Of a DNA stretch of 64,000 nt, positions 28,783-37,523 are shown one piece after another. Both the position numbers and the translations under genes were made by a program. The stretch lies in the NCBI RefSeq assembly GCF_029541745.1, contig NZ_CP089746.1, positions 4,349,559-4,413,558 of the forward strand. The letters run 5' to 3'. The first letter of the stretch is position 1. The number at the start of each line of letters is the position of its first letter. The notes below the pieces were generated by a model that saw only the letters and a list, made by a program, of their open reading frames with translations, did not search any database and was not told the DNA's origin. This stretch comes from Streptomyces sp. LX-29. GTDB taxonomy: Bacteria; Actinomycetota; Actinomycetes; Streptomycetales; Streptomycetaceae.

Positions 28783-30735
28783 GTGATCTCTTCCGTGCTC
28801 GTCGCCAACCGGGGCGAGATCGCCCGTCGGATCTTCCGCACCTGCCGCGAACTGGGCATCGCCACCGTCGCCGTCTACTCCGACCCGGACGCCGGGGCGC
28901 CGCACGTGCGGGAGGCCGACGCGGCGGTGCGGCTGCCGGGCGCCGCGGCCGCCGACACCTACCTCCGCGCCGACCTGCTGGTGAAGGCGGCGCTCGCGGC
29001 GGGCGCCGACGCCGTCCACCCCGGCTACGGATTCCTCTCCGAGAACGCGGAGTTCGCGCGGGCGGTGACCGCCGCCGGGCTGCGGTGGATCGGGCCGCCC
29101 GCCGAAGCGATCGAGGCCATGGCCTCCAAGACCCGCGCCAAGGAGCTCATGGCCCGGTGCGGGGTGCCGCTGCTCGCTCCGCTGGATCCGGAGCGGGTCA
29201 CCGCCGAGCGGCTGCCGGTGCTGGTCAAGGCCGCGGCGGGCGGCGGCGGGCGCGGGATGCGCGTGGTGCGCGAGCTCGCGGCGCTGCCCGCGGAGGTCGC
29301 CTCCGCGGCCGCGGAGGCCGCGGCCGCCTTCGGGGACGGCGAGGTCTTCGTGGAGCCGTATGTGGAGCGCGGCCGCCATGTCGAGGTGCAGATCCTCGCC
29401 GACGCCGTCGGTACCACCTGGGCGCTGGGCACCCGTGACTGTTCTCTCCAGCGCCGCCACCAGAAGGTGATCGAGGAGGCCCCGGCGCCGGGGCTGGCCG
29501 AGGAGCTCCGCGAGACGCTGCACGGCGCGGCGGTGGCGGCGGCGCGCGCCATCGGCTACGTGGGCGCGGGCACCGTCGAGTTCCTGGTGACGGCCGACGG
29601 CCGGCCGTACTTCCTGGAGATGAACACCCGGCTCCAGGTCGAACACCCGGTGACCGAGGCGGTGTTCCGCCTCGACCTGGTGGCGCTGCAACTGCGGATC
29701 GCGGAGGGCGAACCGCTGCCCGCAACACCGCCGCCGCCCGCCGGGCACGCGGTGGAGGCGCGGCTGTACGCGGAGGACCCGGCGCGCGGGTGGGCGCCGC
29801 AGGCGGGGCCGTTGTACGCGTTCTCCGTGCCGGGTGGCTCGGCCGCGGCGCCACGGGTCGACGCCGGCTATGCCGACGGGGACGTGATCGGCACCCACTA
29901 CGACCCGATGCTGGCCAAGGTCATCGTGTGGGCCCCCACCCGTGCCGAGGCGGTGCGCCGGCTCGCGCACGCCCTGGAGCGGGCCCGTATCCACGGCCCG
30001 GTCACCAACCGCGACCTCCTCGTCCGCTCGCTGCGTCACCCGGACTTCCTGGCCGCCCGGGTGGACACCGGCTTCTACGGCCGGCATCTGGCGGAGCTCA
30101 CCGCCCCGGACGCCGACGACCGGCCGGTCCGGCTCGCGGCGCTGGCCGCCGCGCTGGCGGACGCCGCGGGGCGGGGACGCGCCGGCGGGCTCCCGGCCCG
30201 GCTCGGGGGCTGGCGGAACCTCCCCTCCCAGCCGCAGCGCAGGAGCTACCGCCATGAGCCGGGTGGGGATGGATACGAGGTCCGTTACCGCGTGACTCGT
30301 CAGGGGCCGGTCCCGGAGGACCTTCAGGGGGTGGCGGTGGTCGGCATCGCGTCCGACGGGGTCACCCTCGAAGTCGACGGCGTGGTACGGAACTTCCGGG
30401 TCTCGACCTACGGGGACCGGGTGTACGTGGACACCGCCACCGGCTCGTACGCCCTCACCGCCCTGCCCCGTTTCCCGGACCCCGAGGACCGCGTCGAGCC
30501 CGGCTCGCTGCTGGCGCCCATGCCGGGCGCCGTGGTGCGGATCGCGGAGGGGCTGGCCGAGGGGGATCGGGTGACGGCCGGGCAGCCGCTGCTGTGGCTG
30601 GAGGCCATGAAGATGGAACACAAGATCACCGCACCCGCCGACGGCGTCCTCGCCGCGCTGCACGCGACCCCCGGCCGGCAGGTCGAGGTCGGCGCGCTGC
30701 TGGCGGTGGTGGTGCCGGAGCGAGACGAGACGTGA
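28783..30735 (+). CDS. Biotin-dependent acyl-CoA carboxylase alpha subunit (biotin carboxylase + BCCP), AtuF/MccA-like
   Basis: The 650-residue protein has a biotin carboxylase N-domain (VLVANRGEIARRIFRTCREL), an ATP-grasp domain (VKAAAGGGGRGMRVVR; EMNTRLQVEHPVTEAV catalytic region) and a biotin carboxylase C-domain. The C-terminal biotinyl domain carries LWLEAMKMEHKI, with biotinylated Lys about 610. A region of about 100 residues between them includes the BT-like linker typical of MccA. The GTG start is nine bases after the beta subunit stop. It pairs with the preceding beta subunit for carboxylation of a branched enoyl-CoA. Confidence 0.92.
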   Translation: MISSVLVANRGEIARRIFRTCRELGIATVAVYSDPDAGAPHVREADAAVRLPGAAAADTYLRADLLVKAALAAGADAVHPGYGFLSENAEFARAVTAAGLRWIGPPAEAIEAMASKTRAKELMARCGVPLLAPLDPERVTAERLPVLVKAAAGGGGRGMRVVRELAALPAEVASAAAEAAAAFGDGEVFVEPYVERGRHVEVQILADAVGTTWALGTRDCSLQRRHQKVIEEAPAPGLAEELRETLHGAAVAAARAIGYVGAGTVEFLVTADGRPYFLEMNTRLQVEHPVTEAVFRLDLVALQLRIAEGEPLPATPPPPAGHAVEARLYAEDPARGWAPQAGPLYAFSVPGGSAAAPRVDAGYADGDVIGTHYDPMLAKVIVWAPTRAEAVRRLAHALERARIHGPVTNRDLLVRSLRHPDFLAARVDTGFYGRHLAELTAPDADDRPVRLAALAAALADAAGRGRAGGLPARLGGWRNLPSQPQRRSYRHEPGGDGYEVRYRVTRQGPVPEDLQGVAVVGIASDGVTLEVDGVVRNFRVSTYGDRVYVDTATGSYALTALPRFPDPEDRVEPGSLLAPMPGAVVRIAEGLAEGDRVTAGQPLLWLEAMKMEHKITAPADGVLAALHATPGRQVEVGALLAVVVPERDET

Positions 30736-30872
30736 GGCGCCGGGCCAGGGGAAAGAGTGCTCTGCCGACCCGTGTTGGGGCGATCCCCCGTGAATATACG
30801 GTCCAGGAGCCCTACCCCGGAGGCCCACGGCGCCGCCCCGCACAGCGTCACAGCAACCGAGGAGGAGCCACC

Positions 30873-32036
30873 GTGAGCATCAGCATCGGCATCACCGAGC
30901 ACAACGACCTCCGCACCGCCGTCGCCGCCCTCGGCGCGCGCTACGGCCGCGACTACTTCCTCACCAGCACCCGCGAGGGCGGGCACACCGACGAACTGTG
31001 GGCCGAAGCCGGCAAGCTCGGCTTCATCGGCGTCAACCTGCCGGAGGCGTACGGCGGCGGGGGCGCGGGCATCGCCGAGCTGGCGATCGTCCTGGAGGAG
31101 CTGGGCACCGCCGGCTGCCCGCTGCTCCTTATGGTCGTCTCGCCCGCCATCTGCGGGACCGTGATCGCCCGCTACGGCACCGAGGAGCAGCGGCGGCGCT
31201 GGCTGCCGGGCATCGCCGACGGTCGCATCCGGATGGCCTTCGGCATCACCGAGCCGGACGCCGGCTCCAACGCGCACCGGATCACCACCACCGCCCGACG
31301 GGCCCCGGACGGCGGCTGGCTGCTCAGCGGCCGCAAGGTGTTCGTGTCCGGGGTGGACGCCGCCGACGCCACGATGATCGTCGGCCGTACCGCGGACGCC
31401 CGCACCGGCACCCTGAAGCCCTGCCTGTTCATCGTCCCGCGCCAGACCCCGGGCTTCTCCCACCACCGCATCCCGATGGAACTGACCGCTCCGGAGAAGC
31501 AGTTCGAGCTGGTCATGGACGAGGTGCGGCTCCCCGCGGACGCGCTGGTGGGCGACGAGGACGCGGGGCTGGACCAGCTCTTCGCCGGGCTCAACCCGGA
31601 GCGGGTCATGACGGCCGCCTTCGCCATCGGGCTGGGCCGCTACGCGCTGGGTCGGGCGGTGGAGTACGCCCGCACCCGCCAGGTGTGGAAGCAGCCCATC
31701 GGCGCCCACCAGGCCATCGCCCACCCGCTGGCGCAGGCCCACATCGACCTTGAGCTGGCCCGGCTGATGACGGAGAAGGCGGCCCGGCTCTTCGACGCGG
31801 GCGACGACGCGGGCGCGGGCGAGGCCGCCAACATGGCGAAGTACGCGGCGGCGGAGGCGGCGGTGAAAGCCGTCGACCAGGCCGTGCACACCCTCGGCGG
31901 CAACGGATTGACCACGGAGTTCGGCCTCGCCTCGCTGGTCACGGCGGCCCGGGTGACCCGGATCGCGCCGGTCAGCCGGGAGATGATCCTCAACTATGTG
32001 TCGCACCAGACGCTCGGGCTCCCCAAGTCGTACTGA
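30873..32036 (+). CDS. Acyl-CoA dehydrogenase, AtuD-like
   Basis: The 387-residue flavoenzyme starts at GTG 30873 behind GAGGAGGAG. Its motifs are LGFIGVNLPEAYGGGGAGIAE, the FAD-binding MAFGITEPDAGSNAHRI and VFVSGVDAADATMIVGR, and the C-terminal VHTLGGNGLTTEFGL. It should introduce the alpha-beta double bond in an acyl-CoA before carboxylation, as citronellyl-CoA dehydrogenase AtuD does in Pseudomonas. It is separated from the carboxylase by 137 bases with an AT-richer patch (GTGAATATACGG, about 30790-30801), so an internal promoter is possible. Confidence 0.9.
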   Translation: MSISIGITEHNDLRTAVAALGARYGRDYFLTSTREGGHTDELWAEAGKLGFIGVNLPEAYGGGGAGIAELAIVLEELGTAGCPLLLMVVSPAICGTVIARYGTEEQRRRWLPGIADGRIRMAFGITEPDAGSNAHRITTTARRAPDGGWLLSGRKVFVSGVDAADATMIVGRTADARTGTLKPCLFIVPRQTPGFSHHRIPMELTAPEKQFELVMDEVRLPADALVGDEDAGLDQLFAGLNPERVMTAAFAIGLGRYALGRAVEYARTRQVWKQPIGAHQAIAHPLAQAHIDLELARLMTEKAARLFDAGDDAGAGEAANMAKYAAAEAAVKAVDQAVHTLGGNGLTTEFGLASLVTAARVTRIAPVSREMILNYVSHQTLGLPKSY

Positions 32037-32164
32037 GCGCATCGCGTCTGTCGAGTGTTGTCGAGTGCGCCGCTTGCGCGAAACGGCCGGGACGGTCCAT
32101 ACACAGCCTTACGAAAGCGCCGTATCCGTCGACCGTCGAACCGCCGACACCCGAGGAGCGAGCC

Positions 32165-33823
32165 ATGGTGTTCCGGAGCGATTACCCCGCCGTCCCGCCC
32201 GTCGATGAACCCATCCACGACGCCGTACTCGGCCGCGCCGCCGAGTACGGCGAGCGACCCGCGCTGATCGACGGGCTGGACGGCACCGTCGTCAGCTACG
32301 CCCGGCTCGACCACGACACCCGCCGCCTCGCCGCCGCGCTCGCCGACGCCGGGGTGCGCAAGGGGGATGTGGTCGCGCTGCACAGTCCCAACTCCATCGT
32401 CTACCCGATGGTCTGCTACGGCGTCACCCGCACCGGCGCCGCGCTCACCCCCGTCCATCCTTTGGCCACCGCCGCCGAGTTCGCCGCGCAGCTGCGCGAC
32501 TCGCGGGCGACATGGATCATCACGGTGGCCGCCCTGCTGGAGGTGGCCCGGCAGGCGGCCGAGCAGGTGGGCGGGGTACGGGAGATCTTCCTCTGCGACC
32601 GGGCGCCCGGCCACCGGTCGGTACGGGACATGCTGGAGTGCACCGCCCCGGAGCCGGTGGTGGAGATCGATCCGGGCGTGGACATCGCGGTGCTGCCCTA
32701 CTCCTCGGGCACCACCGGAGTCCCCAAGGGAGTGATGCTCACCCATCGCAGCATCGCCACCAACCTCGCGCAGCTCGACGCCGTGATCCCCGCCGACCCC
32801 GACGACAGCCTGCTGGCCGTGCTGCCGTTCTTCCACATCTACGGACTGACGGCGCTGATGAACGCCCCGCTGCGCAACGGCAGCAGTGTGATCGTGCTGC
32901 CCCGCTTCGATCTGGAGCAGTTCCTCGGCGCCGTCGAGAAACACCGGGTGACCGCGCTGTACGTGGCCCCGCCCATCGTGCTGGCGCTCGCCAAGCACCC
33001 GGCCGTACCCCACCGCGACCTCTCCTCGCTGCGGTACGTGATGTGCTCGGCCGCGCCGCTGGACGCCGAACTGGCGGCTGCCTGCGCCCGCCGGCTGAAC
33101 ATGCCACGGGTCCTCCAGGCGTACGGCATGACCGAGCTGTCGCCGTGCTCGCACTGCGTGCCCCGGTACGCCGAGGAGGTGCCGCCCGGCACGGTCGGCA
33201 AGCTGCTGCCCGACACCGAGATGCGGATCGTCGCGGTGGACGGCGGCGGCCGCGAGCTGGGCGTCGGCGAGACCGGCGAACTCTGGATGCGCGGACCGCA
33301 GGTGATGAAGGGCTACCTGGGCCGCGCCTCCGAGACCGCCGCCATGGTGGACGCCGACGGCTGGCTGCACACCGGCGACGTCGGCCGGATCGACACGGAG
33401 GGGTGGGTGTACATCGTCGACCGGGTCAAGGAGCTGATCAAGTACAAGGGCTACCAGGTCGCCCCCGCCGAACTGGAGGCCGTCCTGCTCGGCCACGAGG
33501 ACGTCGCCGACGCCGTCGTGGTCGGGGTGCCCGACGCCGACGGCAACGAGATCCCCAAGGCGTACGTCGTGCCCCGCCCCGGGGCCGAGATCGGCGAGGC
33601 CGAACTGATCACCTATGTCGCCGGGCAGGTGGCGCCGTACAAGAAGGTCCGTCGCGTGGAGTTCACCACCGTCGTCCCGCGCTCCGCCGCCGGCAAGATC
33701 CTGCGTCGCGAGCTGCGCGCCCGGGAGCGCGCGATAAGCGAGGTGACCTGTGATGTGACGGGCGACGCGCCCGGCGGGGTGACGAGCGACGCGCCCGGCG
33801 AGGGGAGCCCGATGGCTCCGTAA
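32165..33823 (+). CDS. Acyl-CoA ligase of the AMP-binding family (4-coumarate-CoA-ligase-like)
   Basis: The 552-residue enzyme carries the AMP-binding loop LPYSSGTTGVPKGVMLTH (about 177-194). It also has QAYGMTELSP, GELWMRGPQVMKGYLG, the hinge GWLHTGDVGRID with VDRVKELIKYKGYQVAPAEL, and the catalytic Lys in RSAAGKILRREL (about 511). It would activate the free acid substrate to its CoA thioester, entering the operon pathway. A short C-terminal extension holds a duplicated VT-DAPG motif. A tandem TGTCGAGTG pair lies upstream (32049-32067). Confidence 0.9.
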   Translation: MVFRSDYPAVPPVDEPIHDAVLGRAAEYGERPALIDGLDGTVVSYARLDHDTRRLAAALADAGVRKGDVVALHSPNSIVYPMVCYGVTRTGAALTPVHPLATAAEFAAQLRDSRATWIITVAALLEVARQAAEQVGGVREIFLCDRAPGHRSVRDMLECTAPEPVVEIDPGVDIAVLPYSSGTTGVPKGVMLTHRSIATNLAQLDAVIPADPDDSLLAVLPFFHIYGLTALMNAPLRNGSSVIVLPRFDLEQFLGAVEKHRVTALYVAPPIVLALAKHPAVPHRDLSSLRYVMCSAAPLDAELAAACARRLNMPRVLQAYGMTELSPCSHCVPRYAEEVPPGTVGKLLPDTEMRIVAVDGGGRELGVGETGELWMRGPQVMKGYLGRASETAAMVDADGWLHTGDVGRIDTEGWVYIVDRVKELIKYKGYQVAPAELEAVLLGHEDVADAVVVGVPDADGNEIPKAYVVPRPGAEIGEAELITYVAGQVAPYKKVRRVEFTTVVPRSAAGKILRRELRARERAISEVTCDVTGDAPGGVTSDAPGEGSPMAP

Positions 33824-33838
33824 GCGCCGCCCGTCCCG

Positions 33839-33866
33839 CCGCCGGCGCGCCCGGTCGCGCCGGCGG
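33839..33866 (+). terminator. Perfect hairpin inside the operon
   Basis: An 11-base-pair perfect stem CCGCCGGCGCG / CGCGCCGGCGG with a six-base loop fills the 80-base gap between the ligase and hydratase genes. It could attenuate downstream expression or stabilise the upstream mRNA end. Confidence 0.55.
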
Positions 33867-33903
33867 TGCCCGTACCCACCCGAGAAGGGAGTCCGACCAC
33901 CCC

Positions 33904-34683
33904 ATGACCGACGCCCCGGCCCCGTCCCCCGACGCCGCCCCGACCCCGCTGGTGCGGACCACGCACGAGCGGGGGCTGACCACCCTCACCCTCGACTCGC
34001 CGCACAACCGCAACGCGCTCTCCGCCCGGCTGGTCGCCGAGCTGCGCGCGGCGCTGGCGGCGGCGGCCGAGGACCCGGGCACCCGCGCGGTGCTGCTCAC
34101 CCACACCGGGAACACCTTCTGCGCCGGCGCCGACCTGCGAGAGCCCCGCCCCACCGGCCCGCTCGACCTGGTGGCGCTGCTGCGCGCCATCGTGGAGCTG
34201 CCCAAGCCGGTGGTGGCCCGGGTGACCGGGCACGTCCGGGCGGGCGGGCTGGGGCTGCTGGGCGCCTGCGACATCTCGGCGGCCGGGCCCGCCGCGAGCT
34301 TCGCCTTCACCGAGGCCCGGCTGGGGCTGGCCCCGGCGGTGATCTCGCTGCCCCTGCTGCCGCGCCTGGACGCCCGGGCCGCCGCCCGCTACTACCTCAC
34401 CGGGGAGCGCTTCGACGCGGCGGAGGCGGCCCGTATCGGCCTCGTCACCCTCGCCGACGGCGACCCGGACCAGGCGCTGGCCCCGGTCCTGGACGGGCTC
34501 CGCCGCGGCTCCCCACAGGGCCTGGCCGCCTCCAAGCGGCTGACCACGGAGGGGGTGCTACGCGCCTTCGACCGGGACGCGGAGCGCTATGCCGAGCGGT
34601 CGGCGGAGCTCTTCGGCTCCGCCGAGGCGGGCGAGGGCATGCGGGCCTTCCTGGAACGGAGGGACCCGTGGTGGGCGGAGTGA
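33904..34683 (+). CDS. Enoyl-CoA hydratase/isomerase family protein, AtuE-like
   Basis: The 259-residue crotonase-fold protein has the oxyanion-hole elements HNRNALSARLV and NTFCAGADLREP, then GHVRAGGLGLLGACDISAAG and FAFTEARLGLAPAVIS. It would hydrate the carboxylated enoyl-CoA, as isohexenyl-glutaconyl-CoA hydratase AtuE or methylglutaconyl-CoA hydratase does. An ATG start after a GAAGGGAG-like site is clear. The last 16 bases overlap the start of the TetR gene. Confidence 0.88.
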   Translation: MTDAPAPSPDAAPTPLVRTTHERGLTTLTLDSPHNRNALSARLVAELRAALAAAAEDPGTRAVLLTHTGNTFCAGADLREPRPTGPLDLVALLRAIVELPKPVVARVTGHVRAGGLGLLGACDISAAGPAASFAFTEARLGLAPAVISLPLLPRLDARAAARYYLTGERFDAAEAARIGLVTLADGDPDQALAPVLDGLRRGSPQGLAASKRLTTEGVLRAFDRDAERYAERSAELFGSAEAGEGMRAFLERRDPWWAE

Positions 34684-35315
34684 GGGCCACCGCGCCGGGC
34701 GGCCGTACGGCGAGCCCGCCCAAACAGGACCGCAGCCGCGCCACCCGACGGCGGCTGCTGTCCGCGGCCGTGGCCTGCCTGGCCGAACACGGCTGGGCGG
34801 GCTCCACGGTCGCGGCGGTCGCCGAGCGGGCCGGAGTCTCCCGCGGGGCGGCGCAGCACCACTTCCCGACCCGCGAGGACCTCTTCACGGCGGCGGTGGA
34901 GCAGGTCGCGGAGGAACGGCAGGAGGCGCTCAAGGCCCTGGCCGCCAAGCTGCCGCCGGCCGGCTCCGTCGCCCGCACCCGCACCATCGTCGAGGCCCTC
35001 GTCGACCTCTACACCGGCCCGCTCTTCCGCGCCGCCCTCCAGCTGTGGGTCGCCGCCTCCCACGAGGAACAGCTCGCCGCCCGCGTCGCCGCCCTGGAGG
35101 CCCGGATCGGCCGCGAGACCCATCGCACGGCCCTGGAGCTCCTGGGCGCCGACGAGGGCGTCCCCGGCGTCCGCGAGACCGTCCAGGGCCTCCTGGACAT
35201 GGCCCGCGGCCTCGGCCTCGCCAACCTCCTCACCGACGACACCCCCCGCCGCACCCGCGTCATCACCGAGTGGTCCCGCCTCCTGGACACCGCCCTACCC
35301 CCACCCCCACCCTGA
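34668..35315 (+). CDS. TetR-family regulator of the acyl-CoA/terpene operon (AtuR-like position)
   Basis: The 215-residue protein starts at GTG 34668 with GGAGGG ideally spaced, overlapping the hydratase by 16 bases. The TetR helix-turn-helix is RSRATRRRLLSAAVACLAEHG through STVAAVAERAGVSRGAAQHHFPTREDLF (about 22-70). The C-terminal part is an acyl-CoA-regulator-like helical ligand domain. Its place at the end of the operon makes it the likely repressor acting on the palindrome at 24191-24212, with a pathway acyl-CoA as inducer. That link is inference. Confidence 0.88.
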   Translation: MVGGVRATAPGGRTASPPKQDRSRATRRRLLSAAVACLAEHGWAGSTVAAVAERAGVSRGAAQHHFPTREDLFTAAVEQVAEERQEALKALAAKLPPAGSVARTRTIVEALVDLYTGPLFRAALQLWVAASHEEQLAARVAALEARIGRETHRTALELLGADEGVPGVRETVQGLLDMARGLGLANLLTDDTPRRTRVITEWSRLLDTALPPPPP

Positions 35316-36084
35316 GCAGCCAGCTCGCGACCGGGGACCCGCCTCAGCGCCGCGCGCTTCGCTCGGGGAGCGCGGGGCCGTGGGAGCGGTGGCACGCCCC
35401 CACATCCGACGGCGAGTAGCCCGGCGGTGGTGTCCGGCGGTGCCGAACAAGCCGCAACCGGCTGGGGGACGGGGGTGCGCCGCGCCGCGCGCCCCCGCGG
35501 TCGGGGGCGTGGGGGCGGTGGTACGCCCCCACATTCCGCCGCGACGGCGAGAAGCCCCACGGCGGTGTCCGGCGGTGCCGAACAAGCCGCAACCGGCTGG
35601 GGGACGGGGGTGCGCCGAGCGCCGCGCGTCCCGCTCGGGATGTGGGGGCGGTGGCACGCCCCCACATCTCGCCGCGACGGCGAGAAGCCCGGCGGCGGTG
35701 TCCGGCGGTGCCGAACAAGCCGCAACCGGCTGGGGGACGGGGGTGCGCCGAGCGCCGCGCGTCCCGCTCGGGGCGTGGGGGCGGTGGCACGCCCCCACAT
35801 CTCGCCGCGACGGCGAGAAGCCCCACGGCGGTGTCCGGCGGTGCCGAAATGCCCGCAACCGGCGCGGGAACGGGCGTGGCTCTCGCTCGGGGGCGTGGGG
35901 GCGGTGGCACGCTCCCCCACATCCCGCCGCGACGGCGAGGAGCCCCACGGTGGTGTCCGGCGGTGCCGAACGACCGCAACCATCCCGCCGACCGGATCGG
36001 CACCCGCACTCGCGGGCAGACGCAACCCGCCCAGCCCGCCGCAGGCACCCGCAGGCAGGGGCACACGCCCCCCGACGTCGACCC
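35316..36084. repeat. Gene-free 769-base region with five tandem ~130-bp repeat units
   Basis: No gene is supported here. Five tandem units begin at 35380, 35509, 35642, 35775 and 35895 (spacings 129, 133, 133 and 120 bases) and end near 35985. Each holds a perfect hairpin GTGGGGGCG-N6-CGCCCCCAC (diverged in the first and last), a second hairpin built on the CGCCGCGACGGCGAG core, and the segment GTCCGGCGGTGCCGAAC. The flanking genes (TetR and citrate synthase) converge here. Open frames through the array are by-products of the repeat. The unit length and the lack of spacers exclude CRISPR. Confidence 0.85.
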
Positions 36085-37185
36085 CTAGCGGGAGGCGCCC
36101 CCGTAGCCGGCGATGTCGCGCGGGCTGCGCGCGCCCGGGCCCACGTAGCGGGCCGACGGCCGGACCAGTCGGCCCGTCCGCTTCTGCTCCAGGATGTGCG
36201 CGCTCCAACCGGCGGTGCGGGCGCAGGTGAACATCGAGGTGAACATGTGGGCGGGGACCTCGGCGAAGTCGAGCACGATGGCGGCCCAGAACTCCACGTT
36301 GGTGGCGAGCACCCGGTCCGGCCGCCGGTTGTGCAGCTCCTCGAGGGCGGCCCGCTCCAGGGCCTCGGCCACCTCGAAGCGCGGGGCGCCGAGCTCCTTG
36401 GCCGTGCGCCGCAGCACCCGGGCGCGCGGGTCCTCCGCGCGGTAGACGCGGTGGCCGAAGCCCATGAGCCGCTCGCCGCGGTCGAGGGCGCTCCTCACGT
36501 ACGCGACCGCGTCGCCCGTGCGCTCGATCTCCTCGATCATGCCGAGCACGCGGGACGGCGCGCCGCCGTGCAGCGGGCCGGACATGGCGCCGACGGCGCC
36601 GGAGAGCGCGGCGGAGACATCGGCGCCGGTGGAGGCGATGACGCGGGCGGTGAAGGTGGACGCGTTCATGCCGTGCTCGGCGGCGGAGGTCCAGTAGGCG
36701 TCGACGGCGGCGACGTGCCGCGGGTCGGGCTCGCCGCGCCAGCGCCGCATGAACCGCTCCACCACGGTCTCGGCCTTGTCGATCTCCCGCTGGGGCACCA
36801 TCGGCAGACCCTGCCCGCGGGCCGACTGGGCGACGTAGGAGAGCGCCATCACGGCGGCCCGTGCCAGGTCCTCGCGGGCCTGCTCGGCGTCGATGTCCAG
36901 GAGCGGTTTGAGGCCCCAGACGGGCGCCAGCATGGCGAGCGCGGACTGCACATCGACCCGGATGTCACCGGAGTGCACCGGGATGGGGAAGGGCTCGGCC
37001 GGCGGCAGACCGGGATCGAAGGCGCCGTCGACCAGCAGGCCCCACACGTTCCCGAAGGAGACGTGACCCACCAGGTCCTCGATGTCGACGCCCCGGTAGC
37101 GGAGCGCGCCGCCCTCCTTGTCGGGTTCGGCGATCTCCGTCTCGAACGCGATGACTCCTTCGAGCCCAGGCACGAAGTCGGACAT
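36085..37185 (-). CDS. Citrate synthase 2 (citrate/2-methylcitrate synthase family)
   Basis: The 366-residue enzyme condenses oxaloacetate with an acyl-CoA. Motifs are LEGVIAFETEIAEPDKEGGALRYRGVDIEDLV at the N-terminus, SGPLHGGAPSRVLGM with the catalytic His, and MGFGHRVYRAEDPRA (second His). A C-terminal Asp region VEFWAAIVLDFAEVPAHMFT is also present. This is the shorter second citrate synthase of streptomycetes, usually encoded next to pdxH as here. Whether it is a true citrate synthase or a methylcitrate synthase cannot be told from sequence. It diverges from pdxH. Confidence 0.9.
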   Translation of the reverse strand: MSDFVPGLEGVIAFETEIAEPDKEGGALRYRGVDIEDLVGHVSFGNVWGLLVDGAFDPGLPPAEPFPIPVHSGDIRVDVQSALAMLAPVWGLKPLLDIDAEQAREDLARAAVMALSYVAQSARGQGLPMVPQREIDKAETVVERFMRRWRGEPDPRHVAAVDAYWTSAAEHGMNASTFTARVIASTGADVSAALSGAVGAMSGPLHGGAPSRVLGMIEEIERTGDAVAYVRSALDRGERLMGFGHRVYRAEDPRARVLRRTAKELGAPRFEVAEALERAALEELHNRRPDRVLATNVEFWAAIVLDFAEVPAHMFTSMFTCARTAGWSAHILEQKRTGRLVRPSARYVGPGARSPRDIAGYGGASR

Positions 37186-37523
37186 CAGGCGGCTCCTCGT
37201 GATGTGGTCGACATGAAGCGGTCGACAGTCGACTAAAAGCGGCTCAATCGGCTTCTTGACGGGTGTACCCGGGTCTTGCGGTGCTTTTCGGTTACCCCGG
37301 TGATGCCCCGTGCGGGGAGGGGCTCATCCTGCCCCGGCGCACGGCGGCGGGAGCCGCACGGCCACAGTGGACCAGCACAAGATTTTGCGCGGTCGGGCAG
37401 CAGCGGGGAAGGGTGAGAAGCGGCACACCGTGCCATTTGGGCCGGAGGGGTTACGCGCGTCGGCCCCGAGGGAAGGCCGATACCGTCCCCTGTCGTCACC
37501 CGGGGATGCTGCAAGATAAGCGC
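37186..37523. promoter_or_regulatory. Divergent promoter region between citrate synthase 2 and pdxH
   Basis: This 338-base gap has no convincing gene. It holds a GGTCGACA pair (37206-37213, 37220-37227) next to the citrate synthase start, a TTGACG at 37256-37261, and GATACC near 37478 that could be a -10 for pdxH. No operator of known type stands out. Confidence 0.35.

Noticed and set aside
27022-30843. 1273-codon open frame on the minus strand
   Set aside because: It lies opposite the two carboxylase genes, whose motifs are unmistakable. The antisense product has low complexity.
24282-35315. Secondary-metabolite biosynthetic cluster
   Set aside because: The CoA ligase, dehydrogenase and carboxylase genes fit acyl-CoA catabolism. 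No polyketide synthase, peptide synthetase, terpene cyclase or tailoring set is present.
35380-35985. CRISPR array
   Set aside because: Repeats of about 130 bp are nearly contiguous with no unique 30-40 bp spacers, and no cas genes are in the window.
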